A DNA stretch of 64,000 nucleotides, taken from Janthinobacterium sp. TB1-E2 (GTDB taxonomy: Bacteria > Pseudomonadota > Gammaproteobacteria > Burkholderiales > Burkholderiaceae_D). Each line of letters opens with the position of its first letter. The stretch's first letter is position 1. Location of the stretch: NCBI RefSeq assembly GCF_036885605.1, contig NZ_CP142523.1, positions 1,426,001-1,490,000 on the forward strand. Reading direction: 5' to 3'. This document shows positions 10,644 through 18,581 of this stretch, in pieces. The translations under genes and the position numbers were made by a program. The notes beneath the pieces are model-generated. The model saw nothing but the letters and a program-made list of their open reading frames with translations. It had not been told where the DNA came from and ran no database searches.

Positions 10644-11875
10644 CTACGCACGCAGAAAAAATCACGGCCTGGATCGACGAACACTTCGACGAGGAAGTCG
10701 CATTTTTACAGAAGGTGGTGCAGCAGCCGACGGATACGCCGCCCGGCAATAACGGGCCCCATGCGGACCTGGTGGCGCAGCTGCTGCAGGCGTATGGCTG
10801 GAACGCTGAAAAGCATGCCGTCCCAAAGGACCAGGTCGAGGCATATGGCATGCAAAGCATCACCAACCTGATCGTGCGCCGGCCATATGCGGCGGGCGGG
10901 CCGACCGTGGCCCTGAATGCGCATGGCGACGTGGTGCCGCCCGGCGACAACTGGACGTATCCGCCGTACGGCGGGCAGATCGACGGCGGCTATATGTATG
11001 GCCGCGCGACGGCCGTGTCGAAAGGCGATTTCGCCACCTATGTGTTTGCCGCGCGCGCGCTCGAAGCCCTGGGCATTCCCTTGAAGGGCCAGCTGGAACT
11101 GCACTTCACGTACGACGAGGAATTCGGCGGCTTGCTGGGGCCGGGCTGGCTGCTGGAACAGCAGCTGACGAAACCCGATTTCGTCATCGCCGCCGGTTTC
11201 AGCTACGGCATCGTCACGGCGCACAACGCCTGCCTGCAGCTGGAAATCACCGTGCACGGCAAGTCGGGCCACGGCTCGATGCCGGAGACGGGGCACGACG
11301 CGCTGCAGGCGGCCAACAAGATCCTCAATGCCATCTATGGCCAGCTGCCGGAGCTGAAAAAGATCAAATCGAAAGTCGCCGGCATCGACTCGCCCACCAT
11401 GCTGGTGGGCCGCATCGACGGCGGCACGAACACCAATGTGGTGCCAGGCAAGGTCGTCATGAAGATGGACCGCCGCATGATTCCCGAAGAAGACCCGGTG
11501 GCGGTGGAGGCGCAGGTGCGCGCGCTGATCGAGGACGCCGTGCGCGGCGAGCCTGGCATCCGCCTCGAGATCCGTCGCCTGCTGCTGTCGCACGCGCTGC
11601 GGCCCTTGCCCGGTTCCGAACAGCTGGTCGGCAGCCTGCAGAAAAACGCGCAAGCGATTCTGGGCGAGACCATTCCCGCCCTCGGCACGCCCCTGTATGC
11701 GGATGCGCGTCTGTATGGCGAGCGTGGCATTCCTGCCGTGCTGTATGGCGCCGGCCCGCGCACGGTGCCAGAGTCGAACGCGAAGAAGGCCGACGAGCGC
11801 CTGGCGCTCGACGATTTGCGCAAGGCGAGCAAGATCGTGGCCCTGACCCTGCTCGACTTCCTGGGCGAGAAATAG
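10640..11875 (+). CDS. M20-family metallohydrolase (ArgE/DapE-like), coupled to puuD
   Basis: A 411-residue M20 dinuclear-zinc hydrolase that cleaves an amide or peptide-like bond. Visible motifs are the first metal His in LNAHGDVVPPGDNW, DEEFGGLLGPGW (catalytic/metal Glu pair), and HGKSGHGSMPETGHDA in the lid domain. The usual metal-bridging Asp region appears as SKGDFATY rather than the more common D-M-K-G-G. Its ATG overlaps the puuD stop (ATGA at 10640-10643), so it should be made with PuuD. That suggests a role with a urate-derived ureide or a neighbouring amide, but no substrate can be assigned. Family resemblance is strong; the specific function is unknown. Confidence 0.85.
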   Translation: MTTHAEKITAWIDEHFDEEVAFLQKVVQQPTDTPPGNNGPHADLVAQLLQAYGWNAEKHAVPKDQVEAYGMQSITNLIVRRPYAAGGPTVALNAHGDVVPPGDNWTYPPYGGQIDGGYMYGRATAVSKGDFATYVFAARALEALGIPLKGQLELHFTYDEEFGGLLGPGWLLEQQLTKPDFVIAAGFSYGIVTAHNACLQLEITVHGKSGHGSMPETGHDALQAANKILNAIYGQLPELKKIKSKVAGIDSPTMLVGRIDGGTNTNVVPGKVVMKMDRRMIPEEDPVAVEAQVRALIEDAVRGEPGIRLEIRRLLLSHALRPLPGSEQLVGSLQKNAQAILGETIPALGTPLYADARLYGERGIPAVLYGAGPRTVPESNAKKADERLALDDLRKASKIVALTLLDFLGEK

Positions 11876-11932
11876 GGCGGGTGCTTTGGCTTACAATGGG
11901 GCGGACACTCAACCTGTGAAGAAGAGCCCCCA

Positions 11933-12847
11933 TTGAATACCCGTTTTCTCGAAGCGTTTGTCTGGGCTGCGCGGCTGGGCAGCTTTCGCACGGCGGCCGA
12001 CAAGCTGCACATCACGCAGGCGGCCATCTCGAACCGCATCGCGTCGCTGGAGCAGGATTTCGGCACGCGTTTGTTCGACCGCGACGCGCGTGAAATCCGC
12101 CTGACTTTTGCCGGGCGCAATCTGCTCGTGTACGCCGAACGCATGCTGGAACTGTGCCGCGACATGTATGCGGCCAATTCCTCGCCTGCGCTGATCACGG
12201 GCGAGGTGCGCATCGGCGTCATCGAAACCATCGTGCATACGTGGCTGATCCCGTTCCTGCAGCGCGTGCAGGAGCGCTATCCGGGTATCGAGATTCAGCT
12301 GACGTCGGAATCGACGCGCCGCCTGCACGAACAGCTGCAGCAGGGCGAGCTCGATATCGCGCTGCAGACGGACATGCTGACGGGCGACCATATCCGCAGC
12401 ACGGGCAGCGGCGCCATCGCCATGGGCTGGGCCGGCAGGGCCGCCGACTGGCCCGACACGGGCAAGCCATATACGGTGGCGCAACTGGCGCAGCATCCGA
12501 TCATCACCATGAACCGGGGCTCGCAGCCGCATTCCGCTTTAAAGGCGCTGTGCCAGGACGAGGGCGTGCAGCTGGGACGGGTCCATTGCGTCAGCTCGAT
12601 CTCCGCCATCGTGCGCCTGGTCAAAGCGGGCTTCGGTATCGCCGTGCTGCCGCTGGCGCCCCTGCGCGAGGAAATCGAACAGGGCCACATCGCCCTGATT
12701 CCCTGCACCAGCAGCCTGGCGCCGCAGCGCATCGTCATCAGTTACAGCGAAGACATCACTACGGAAGCGATCCAGCTGGTGGCCATGCTGGCGTGCGAGG
12801 AGGCGGCCCGATTCAGTGTGGGGCTTGCGGAGGAGTACGGAGCTTGA
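11933..12847 (+). CDS. LysR-family transcriptional regulator
   Basis: A LysR protein of 304 residues with the helix-turn-helix at residues 18-40 (FRTAADKLHITQAAISNRIASLE) and a periplasmic-binding-protein-like effector domain. The start is TTG at 11933, because the conserved N-terminus (MNTRFLEAFVWAARLGSF) begins there and no ATG is available; AAGAG lies upstream. It is co-directional with the following EthD-like/MHS/DUF2848/amidase genes and most likely controls them, although a 168-base gap with a repeat element separates it from the first of them. The effector is unknown. Confidence 0.88.
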   Translation: MNTRFLEAFVWAARLGSFRTAADKLHITQAAISNRIASLEQDFGTRLFDRDAREIRLTFAGRNLLVYAERMLELCRDMYAANSSPALITGEVRIGVIETIVHTWLIPFLQRVQERYPGIEIQLTSESTRRLHEQLQQGELDIALQTDMLTGDHIRSTGSGAIAMGWAGRAADWPDTGKPYTVAQLAQHPIITMNRGSQPHSALKALCQDEGVQLGRVHCVSSISAIVRLVKAGFGIAVLPLAPLREEIEQGHIALIPCTSSLAPQRIVISYSEDITTEAIQLVAMLACEEAARFSVGLAEEYGA

Positions 12848-12856
12848 CGCGGTGGC

Positions 12857-12902
12857 GTAGGTCGGATTAGCGCCCCGGCGCGTAATCCGACAACATTGTT
12901 GG
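12857..12902. repeat. REP-like palindromic repeat, copy 1
   Basis: GTAGGTCGGATTAGCG (12857-12872), then a GC-rich loop, then CGTAATCCGACAACATTGTT (12881-12900) form a hairpin with GTCGGATTA pairing to TAATCCGAC. The same segments recur after proB at 39469-39552, including the ACAACATTGTTG tail. Such extragenic palindromes usually occur in many copies per genome. Here it lies just after the lysR stop codon. Confidence 0.8.
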
Positions 12903-13015
12903 CCCCACCCACAAGAAAAACTTATCAGTCGCGTTCAGAATAACCCGTTTGCCAAGTGATGGCGTGCCACCTATTCTGGGTTGGCACACCACCCATAACG
13001 CAGAACGGAACCATC

Positions 13016-13687
13016 ATGACGACGTCCCCCACCTTGCCAGGCATGCTGTTTGTCTGGACCAGCGCCGACCCCGAACACGAACGCGATTTCAACCGCTGGT
13101 ACGATCGCGAACACGTGGAAGAGCGCGTGCGCATTCCCGGCTTCGTCAGCGGCACGCGCTACCAGAGCGTGCGCGGCCCGCGCAAATATCTGGGCCTGTA
13201 CCGCACCGTGTCGCTGGGCGCCTTCCAGACGCCCGACTACTTCAAGGCTTTCGGCCAGCAGACGCCATGGTCGCTGACGAACTTGCAGCGTATGGTCGAC
13301 CCGATGCGCCGTGTATGTGCCATCGAGGCGGAAACGGGCATGGGCACGGGCGCCTGGCTGGCCGTGCTGCGCCTGGGCGCGCCCGCCATCGGCCAGGACG
13401 CGCAAGCCGTGGACGCCATGACCGCGCTGGGAACGAAGCTGCTGCAGATCGACGGCGTCATCGCCACGCGTCTGCTGACACCGGACGCGAATCTGTCCGG
13501 CCCTCTGCCGGCGGAACGGACGGAGGGCCGCGTGCTCGACCCGATTTTCCTGATCGACGCGTCGTCCGAAAGCGCCGCCATGGCAGCCGCCAATGCCGCC
13601 AGCGCGGCGCTGGGACTCGATGCGGAACAGGCGGCCATCCTGCAGTTGTCCTGGCAACTGCGCGAGGCGGACCTGCGCGCTGCCTGA
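13016..13687 (+). CDS. EthD-like / dimeric alpha-beta barrel protein of unknown function
   Basis: The ~223-residue protein looks like a tandem of two ferredoxin-like barrel halves. The N-terminal half has the pattern seen in EthD/DUF-type dimeric barrels: WTSADPEHERDFNRWYDREHVEERVRIPGF, with FNRWYDREH as the recognisable core (residues ~21-29). The start was placed at ATG 13016, preceded by GGAA; the upstream in-frame ATG at 12956 would add 20 poorly protein-like residues. It is the first gene of a run with an MHS transporter, a DUF2848 protein and an amidase. Family members are small catabolic enzymes or accessory proteins; the function here is unknown. Confidence 0.7.
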   Translation: MTTSPTLPGMLFVWTSADPEHERDFNRWYDREHVEERVRIPGFVSGTRYQSVRGPRKYLGLYRTVSLGAFQTPDYFKAFGQQTPWSLTNLQRMVDPMRRVCAIEAETGMGTGAWLAVLRLGAPAIGQDAQAVDAMTALGTKLLQIDGVIATRLLTPDANLSGPLPAERTEGRVLDPIFLIDASSESAAMAAANAASAALGLDAEQAAILQLSWQLREADLRAA

Positions 13688-13795
13688 CACGGCCGCGCGC
13701 ATCTTGCCGGCACCGATAACACGAGACACGGGCCACGGCGCAGGGCAAAGCATCCTGCGCCGGGCCTGCAATAAAACTGACGAGAGAGGTAGGCT

Positions 13796-15124
13796 ATGAG
13801 CACATATACGAACGCTGCGCATCCGGCAGCCCAGGCACCGGGCGAGAAGGCCACGACGGCCAAGACGGGCCGCCTGGCCACGGCCAGCATGGTCGGCACG
13901 ACCCTGGAATGGTATGACTTCACCGTCTACAACACCATGGCCGCGCTGATCTTCAATCACCTGTTCTTTCCCTCGTTCGACCCGCTGACGGGCACCATCC
14001 TGGCCTTTTCCACGTATGCGGTCGGCTATATCTCGCGCCCCATCGGCGGCGTGATCTTCGGCCATCTGGGCGACAAGCTGGGGCGCCGCTGGGTGCTGGT
14101 GGTGACCCTGATGCTGATGGGCGTGACGACGGGCCTGATGGGCCTCTTGCCGACGTACGCGACGGCCGGCATCTGGAGCCCCATCCTGCTGGTGGCACTG
14201 CGTTTCGTGCAAGGCATTGCGCTCGGTGGCGAATGGGCGGGCGCCGTGCTGATCTCCGTCGAACACGGCGCGCCGGACAAGCGGGGACGCAACGCCTCGT
14301 GGACGCAGGTGGGGCCATCGTTCGGCACCTTGCTGGCGACCGGCTGCATCGGCTTGATCACGTACCTGCTGCCGCATGAAGCATTCATGGACTGGGGCTG
14401 GCGCATGCCGTTCATCGCCAGTCTCCTGCTGGTGGCGTTCGGCATGTGGATACGCAGCGGCATCGAGGAAACCCCGCTGTTCAAGGAACTCGACCAGCAG
14501 GATGCGAAGGCGGAAGCGCCGATCGGCGACGTGTTGCGCGTGTACTGGCGCCGTCTGCTGATCGCCGGCGGCGTACGTATCGGCTCGGACGTGCTGTATG
14601 CGCTGGTGGTGGTGTTCACCCTGACGTATGTGACGACGGTGCTGCACTTGTCGTCGACCCTGGCGCTGACGGCCATCATGGTCGGCACGGCGTGCAATGC
14701 GCTGGCGGTGCCCGTGTTTGGCGCGGTGTCGGACAAGATTGGCCGCCGCCCCGTGTATGCGCTGGGTGCCATCCTGGGCCTCGTGTGGGCGTTTGCCTTC
14801 TTCACCTTGTTAGACACGGCCAGCCCGGCCGCCATCGTCACGGCCGTCGTCGTGGGCCTGGTCATCCACGCCATCATGTACGGCCCGCAGGCGGCCTTCG
14901 TCATCGAGCAGTTCCCCACCAAGGTGCGCTATGCGGGTTCCTCGCTGGCCTACACCCTGGCCGGCGTCATCGGCGGCGGCTTCGCCCCGCTCGTCATCGC
15001 CAGCCTGTACCGCTCATATAACAGCACCGTGGCCGTCTCGCTGTACGTGGCGGCGGCCTTGCTGATCACCGGCGCCGCCGTCTTTGCGGCGCGCGAAACG
15101 GGCCGCGGCCCTCTTGAAGAATAA
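13796..15124 (+). CDS. MHS-type major facilitator superfamily transporter
   Basis: Twelve-helix proton symporter of 442 residues in the metabolite:H+ symporter branch of MFS (ProP, KgtP, ShiA relatives). Diagnostic motifs are GTTLEWYDFTVYN at the first helix, GHLGDKLGRRWVLV in the loop between helices 2 and 3, and RFVQGIALGGEWAGAVL in helix 4. A strong GAGAGAGGTAG site precedes the ATG. The DUF2848 gene begins 4 nt after its stop, so the transporter and the two following genes are almost certainly one operon; it probably imports their substrate, likely a small organic acid or amide. Confidence 0.93.
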   Translation: MSTYTNAAHPAAQAPGEKATTAKTGRLATASMVGTTLEWYDFTVYNTMAALIFNHLFFPSFDPLTGTILAFSTYAVGYISRPIGGVIFGHLGDKLGRRWVLVVTLMLMGVTTGLMGLLPTYATAGIWSPILLVALRFVQGIALGGEWAGAVLISVEHGAPDKRGRNASWTQVGPSFGTLLATGCIGLITYLLPHEAFMDWGWRMPFIASLLLVAFGMWIRSGIEETPLFKELDQQDAKAEAPIGDVLRVYWRRLLIAGGVRIGSDVLYALVVVFTLTYVTTVLHLSSTLALTAIMVGTACNALAVPVFGAVSDKIGRRPVYALGAILGLVWAFAFFTLLDTASPAAIVTAVVVGLVIHAIMYGPQAAFVIEQFPTKVRYAGSSLAYTLAGVIGGGFAPLVIASLYRSYNSTVAVSLYVAAALLITGAAVFAARETGRGPLEE

Positions 15125-15128
15125 CATC

Positions 15129-15806
15129 ATGACGACATTGCGTTTTCAACTGGCCGGCCACGGCCCCGTCACCTTCGATATCGACCGCCTGATCATTGCC
15201 GGCTGGACGGGCCGCGACATGGCGATGGTGGAACACCATATCGCCGAACTGGAAGCCATCGGCGTGGCGCGCCCGAAAAGCGTGCCCACGTTTTACAGGG
15301 TTTCGGCGGCATTGCTATCGAGCGACGCGGCCATCGAAGTGCCGGGCAGCGATTCGTCCGGCGAAGCGGAATTCGTGCTGTTTTCCACGGAATACGGCCT
15401 GCTGGTGGGAATCGGTTCCGATCATACGGACCGCAAGGTGGAAAGCTATGGCGTGACGGTGTCGAAGCAGATGTGCGGCAAGCCCGTGGGCGACACCTTG
15501 TGGCGCTATGCCGACGTGGCCGGCCACTGGGACCAGCTGCAGATGCGCTCCTGGCGCGAACGGGCCGGCGTGCCGGCCCTGTACCAGGATGGCCCCGTGA
15601 CGCGCATGCTGTCGCCGGAAGAACTGATTCAGCGCTACACGGGGCAGGCCAGCCTGCCCGTGGGCAGCGCCATGTTTTGCGGCACGCAGCCGATCATCGG
15701 CGAGATGGGCCATGGCGACGCGTTCGCGCTGGAGCTGTATGATCCAGCCTTGCAGCGCCGCCTGCAGCACCGCTATGCCGTACAAACCCTGCCCGTGGAA
15801 GGATAG
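15129..15806 (+). CDS. DUF2848 family protein
   Basis: A 225-residue soluble protein I place in the DUF2848 family on the basis of its opening (LRFQLAGHGPVTFDIDRLIIAGWTGRD), the FYRVSAALL stretch, GIGSDHTDRKVESYGV and the KQMCGKPVGDTLWRY motif, with family-typical length. Start is ATG 15129, 4 nt after the transporter stop; an in-frame start at 15084 would lie inside the transporter gene. No biochemical role is established that I know of. The SDHTDR and KxxCxKP segments look like conserved active-site candidates. The overlap-like spacing with an MHS transporter and an amidase suggests a ring-opening or hydrolytic step in a small-molecule catabolic route. Confidence 0.72.
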   Translation: MTTLRFQLAGHGPVTFDIDRLIIAGWTGRDMAMVEHHIAELEAIGVARPKSVPTFYRVSAALLSSDAAIEVPGSDSSGEAEFVLFSTEYGLLVGIGSDHTDRKVESYGVTVSKQMCGKPVGDTLWRYADVAGHWDQLQMRSWRERAGVPALYQDGPVTRMLSPEELIQRYTGQASLPVGSAMFCGTQPIIGEMGHGDAFALELYDPALQRRLQHRYAVQTLPVEG

Positions 15807-15810
15807 AACA

Positions 15811-17160
15811 ATGACCAAGACCATCCGAGAACTGGCGGCCGACCTGGCCGCCGGCCGCATCACCAGCGTGGCGCTGACAGAGCAGATGCTGGCGCGCGCC
15901 GAGGCGCACCGGGCGCAGGGCGGCCATGCCTATGTCAGCCTCGATGGCGAACAGGCGCTGATGGAAGCGCGGGCCAGCGATGCGGCGCGCGCCGCCGGCA
16001 TCGTTGCCTCGCCGCTGGCCGGCGTGCCCATCTCGATCAAGGACCTGTTCGACGTCAGGGGGCAAACCAGCAGCGCCGCCTCGCTGGCGCTGGCCGATGC
16101 ACCGCCTGCCGAGGCAGACGCGGGCGCCGTGGCGCGCCTGCGCGCGGCCGGCGCCGTCCTGCTGGGCCGCACCAACATGAGCGAATTCGCGTTTTCCGGC
16201 CTGGGCCTGAATCCCCATTACGGCACGCCGCGCAATCCGCTGGACGGCGAGCGCGTGGCGGGCGGCTCCACCTCGGGCGGCGCCGTGACGGTGGCGCTGG
16301 ACATGGCGGCCGGCGCGCTGGGCACAGACACGGGCGGCTCGATCCGCATCCCGTCCGCCTTTTGCGGCTTGACGGGCTTCAAGCCGACGGCCGCTTCCGT
16401 GCCGCTGGCCGGTACGGTGCCCTTGTCGCGTTCCCTCGATTCGGCCGGCCCCATCGCCCACAGCGTGGACTGCTGCGCCATTCTGTATGCGGCGCTGTCG
16501 GGCCATGACATCGGCGCGCAGGCGCCGGCATTGAAAGGCTTGCGCTTCGGTTTTACCCTTGACTACGTCGGCACGCACGTGGAGCCGCAGGTGCAGCAGG
16601 CTTTCGATGCGGCGCTGGACCAACTGCGGCAAGCGGGCGCCCTGGTGGAGCAGTTCGATTTCCCCGAATTGCTGGAACTGCCGGGTATCAATGGCGGCGG
16701 CGGGCTGGTGGCGGCGGAAGCCTGGCACTGGCACAGGGAGCTGCTGGAAGAGAAGGGCGCGCAGTACGACCAGCGCGTGGCGGCGCGCATCCGCCGCGGC
16801 CAGCAGCAGGGTGCAGCGGACTACATCGATTTACTCGATGCGCGTGCGCGCCTGATCGCCATCGCGGAGCAGCGCCTGGCGCCATACGACGCCTGGCTGA
16901 TGCCCAGCGTAGCCATCGTCGCGCCGCAGGTCGCGCCATTGGAATCGGATGATGCCACCTTCTTTACCACGAATGGCCTGGTACTGCGCAACGCCAGCGT
17001 GATCAACTTCCTCGACGGCTGCGCGCTGTCCTTGCCATGCCATGCGGAAGGCGAGCTGCCCGTGGGGCTGGGCATTTGCGGCCTGGCCGGCGCGGACGGT
17101 CAAGTGCTGCAAATCGGCCGCGCCGTGGAGGCGCTGTTGCGGGGGAGTGAAAAAGAATAG
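15811..17160 (+). CDS. Amidase-signature family amidase
   Basis: The predicted 449-residue enzyme belongs to the amidase-signature family (GatA/AtzF/urea-amidolyase hydrolase relatives). The Ser-cisSer-Lys triad is visible: the lysine in VPISIKDLFDV, and the serine-rich stretch GGSTSGGAVTVA with downstream GTDTGGSIRIPSAFCG. ATG 15811 begins the conserved TIRELAADLAAGRITS, 4 nt after the DUF2848 stop. It lacks partner GatB/GatC genes, so it is a free-standing amidase that releases ammonia from a small amide. The closing gene of the MHS-DUF2848-amidase operon; the substrate is not predictable from the sequence. Confidence 0.92.
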   Translation: MTKTIRELAADLAAGRITSVALTEQMLARAEAHRAQGGHAYVSLDGEQALMEARASDAARAAGIVASPLAGVPISIKDLFDVRGQTSSAASLALADAPPAEADAGAVARLRAAGAVLLGRTNMSEFAFSGLGLNPHYGTPRNPLDGERVAGGSTSGGAVTVALDMAAGALGTDTGGSIRIPSAFCGLTGFKPTAASVPLAGTVPLSRSLDSAGPIAHSVDCCAILYAALSGHDIGAQAPALKGLRFGFTLDYVGTHVEPQVQQAFDAALDQLRQAGALVEQFDFPELLELPGINGGGGLVAAEAWHWHRELLEEKGAQYDQRVAARIRRGQQQGAADYIDLLDARARLIAIAEQRLAPYDAWLMPSVAIVAPQVAPLESDDATFFTTNGLVLRNASVINFLDGCALSLPCHAEGELPVGLGICGLAGADGQVLQIGRAVEALLRGSEKE

Positions 17161-17249
17161 TGCCGTAGTGCAGGAAAATGCCAACTCTGTCATGATGGCT
17201 GGCATTAACATGGGAAAGTCGCGCTTCGGGCGCCGGCAAACTTCATACT

Positions 17250-18581
17250 GTGCACCGATACGACCTGATTAGCTGTCATGACTGCGGCGTGTTGTACCGC
17301 AAACGTCCGCTGCGTCCCCGCGAAAAGGCGCGCTGCATCCGTTGCCGCTCGGTGCTGTACCGGGGCGCCCACGCGCGCGGCGCATCGGCCGAATTGACCA
17401 AGGTAGTGGCGCTGACCCTGGGCGCCGCCTTCGTCTTCCTGATCGCCCAGTTTTTCCCCATCGTCGAACTCGACGTCAATGGTCTGACCTCCAGCGCCAC
17501 CTTGCTCGGTTCCATCCGCGTGCTGTGGTACGAGCAGATGCACATCGTGGCGACGATGGTCTTCCTGTTTACCATCCTCTTTCCCGCCATCGAACTCGGT
17601 TCCCTGCTGTATGTGGCGCTGGGCTTGCGCTGCGGCGTCAAGGTGCCGGGCTTTAACCGCGTGCTGCGCGCCGTGCAGACTGCGCGCGAATGGGGCATGA
17701 CGGAGGTGCTGATGATCGGCATCCTGATCACCGTCGTCAAGATGACCAGCCTGGCCACGGTGCTGCCGCAACCGGGGCTGTTCGCGTTTGGCGCGCTGAC
17801 CCTGATGCTGGCCATCGTCGTCTCGTTCGACCCCAAGGCCCTGTGGAACCTGGGCGACGACCTGACCCGCCAGGCGCTGCCCGGCATCCGCTACAAGGCT
17901 TTCGCGCCGGACGAGAAGGTGCTGCCCTGCCATGCCTGCGGCCTGGTGGCGCCGCCTCTGGGCAAGGGCAGGCACCTGGCGTGCGTGCGCTGCGGCACGG
18001 CCCTGCACGTGCGCAAACCGGACAGCATCAACCGCACCTGGGCCTTGCTGATCGCCGCCATGATCCTCTACATTCCCGCCAACCTGCTGCCCGTGATGGT
18101 GACGCAATCGCTGTTCGGCGCGCAGGACGACACCATCATGAGCGGCGTGGTGCTGTTCTGGACCAGCGGCTCGAAGGGCCTGGCCATCATCATTTTCATC
18201 GCCAGCGTGGTCGTGCCGATGCTGAAACTGGGCGTGCTGGCGCTGCTGGCGTTCACGGCGCAGCGGCGTTCGCGCTGGCGGCCGCGCCAGCGCACCATTT
18301 TGTACCGCATGGTCGAATTCATCGGCCGCTGGTCCATGCTCGACATCTTTGTCGTCACCCTGACGGTGGCGCTGGTGCGCTTCAAGTCGCTGGCCGTGAT
18401 CACGGCCGGACCCGGCGCGCTGGCCTTTGGCGCCGTGGTGGTGCTGACCATGCTGGCGGCGATGCAGTTCGACCCGCGCTTGATCTGGGACCCCGTCGAC
18501 GACAAGGCGGCAGAGGATGAAAAACGCAGCAGTGCGGCAAATACCGGAAACAATACAGTGATTGGAGAACAGCATGGCTGA
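17250..18581 (+). CDS. pqiA: Paraquat-inducible protein A (PqiA), integral membrane component
   Basis: PqiA-type inner membrane protein of 443 residues with two tandem PqiA domains. Each starts with a zinc-ribbon-like pair of cysteine motifs (CHDCGVLYRKR...CIRCRSVL near the N-terminus; CHACGLVAPP...CVRCGTALHVRK near residues 228-252) followed by four membrane segments. The start is GTG 17250. It overlaps the pqiB gene by 8 nt. PqiABC forms an envelope-spanning MCE lipid-transport tunnel protecting against membrane stress; PqiA is the inner membrane partner. In many genera the operon responds to redox or envelope stress, but no operator is evident here. Confidence 0.93.
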   Translation: MHRYDLISCHDCGVLYRKRPLRPREKARCIRCRSVLYRGAHARGASAELTKVVALTLGAAFVFLIAQFFPIVELDVNGLTSSATLLGSIRVLWYEQMHIVATMVFLFTILFPAIELGSLLYVALGLRCGVKVPGFNRVLRAVQTAREWGMTEVLMIGILITVVKMTSLATVLPQPGLFAFGALTLMLAIVVSFDPKALWNLGDDLTRQALPGIRYKAFAPDEKVLPCHACGLVAPPLGKGRHLACVRCGTALHVRKPDSINRTWALLIAAMILYIPANLLPVMVTQSLFGAQDDTIMSGVVLFWTSGSKGLAIIIFIASVVVPMLKLGVLALLAFTAQRRSRWRPRQRTILYRMVEFIGRWSMLDIFVVTLTVALVRFKSLAVITAGPGALAFGAVVVLTMLAAMQFDPRLIWDPVDDKAAEDEKRSSAANTGNNTVIGEQHG

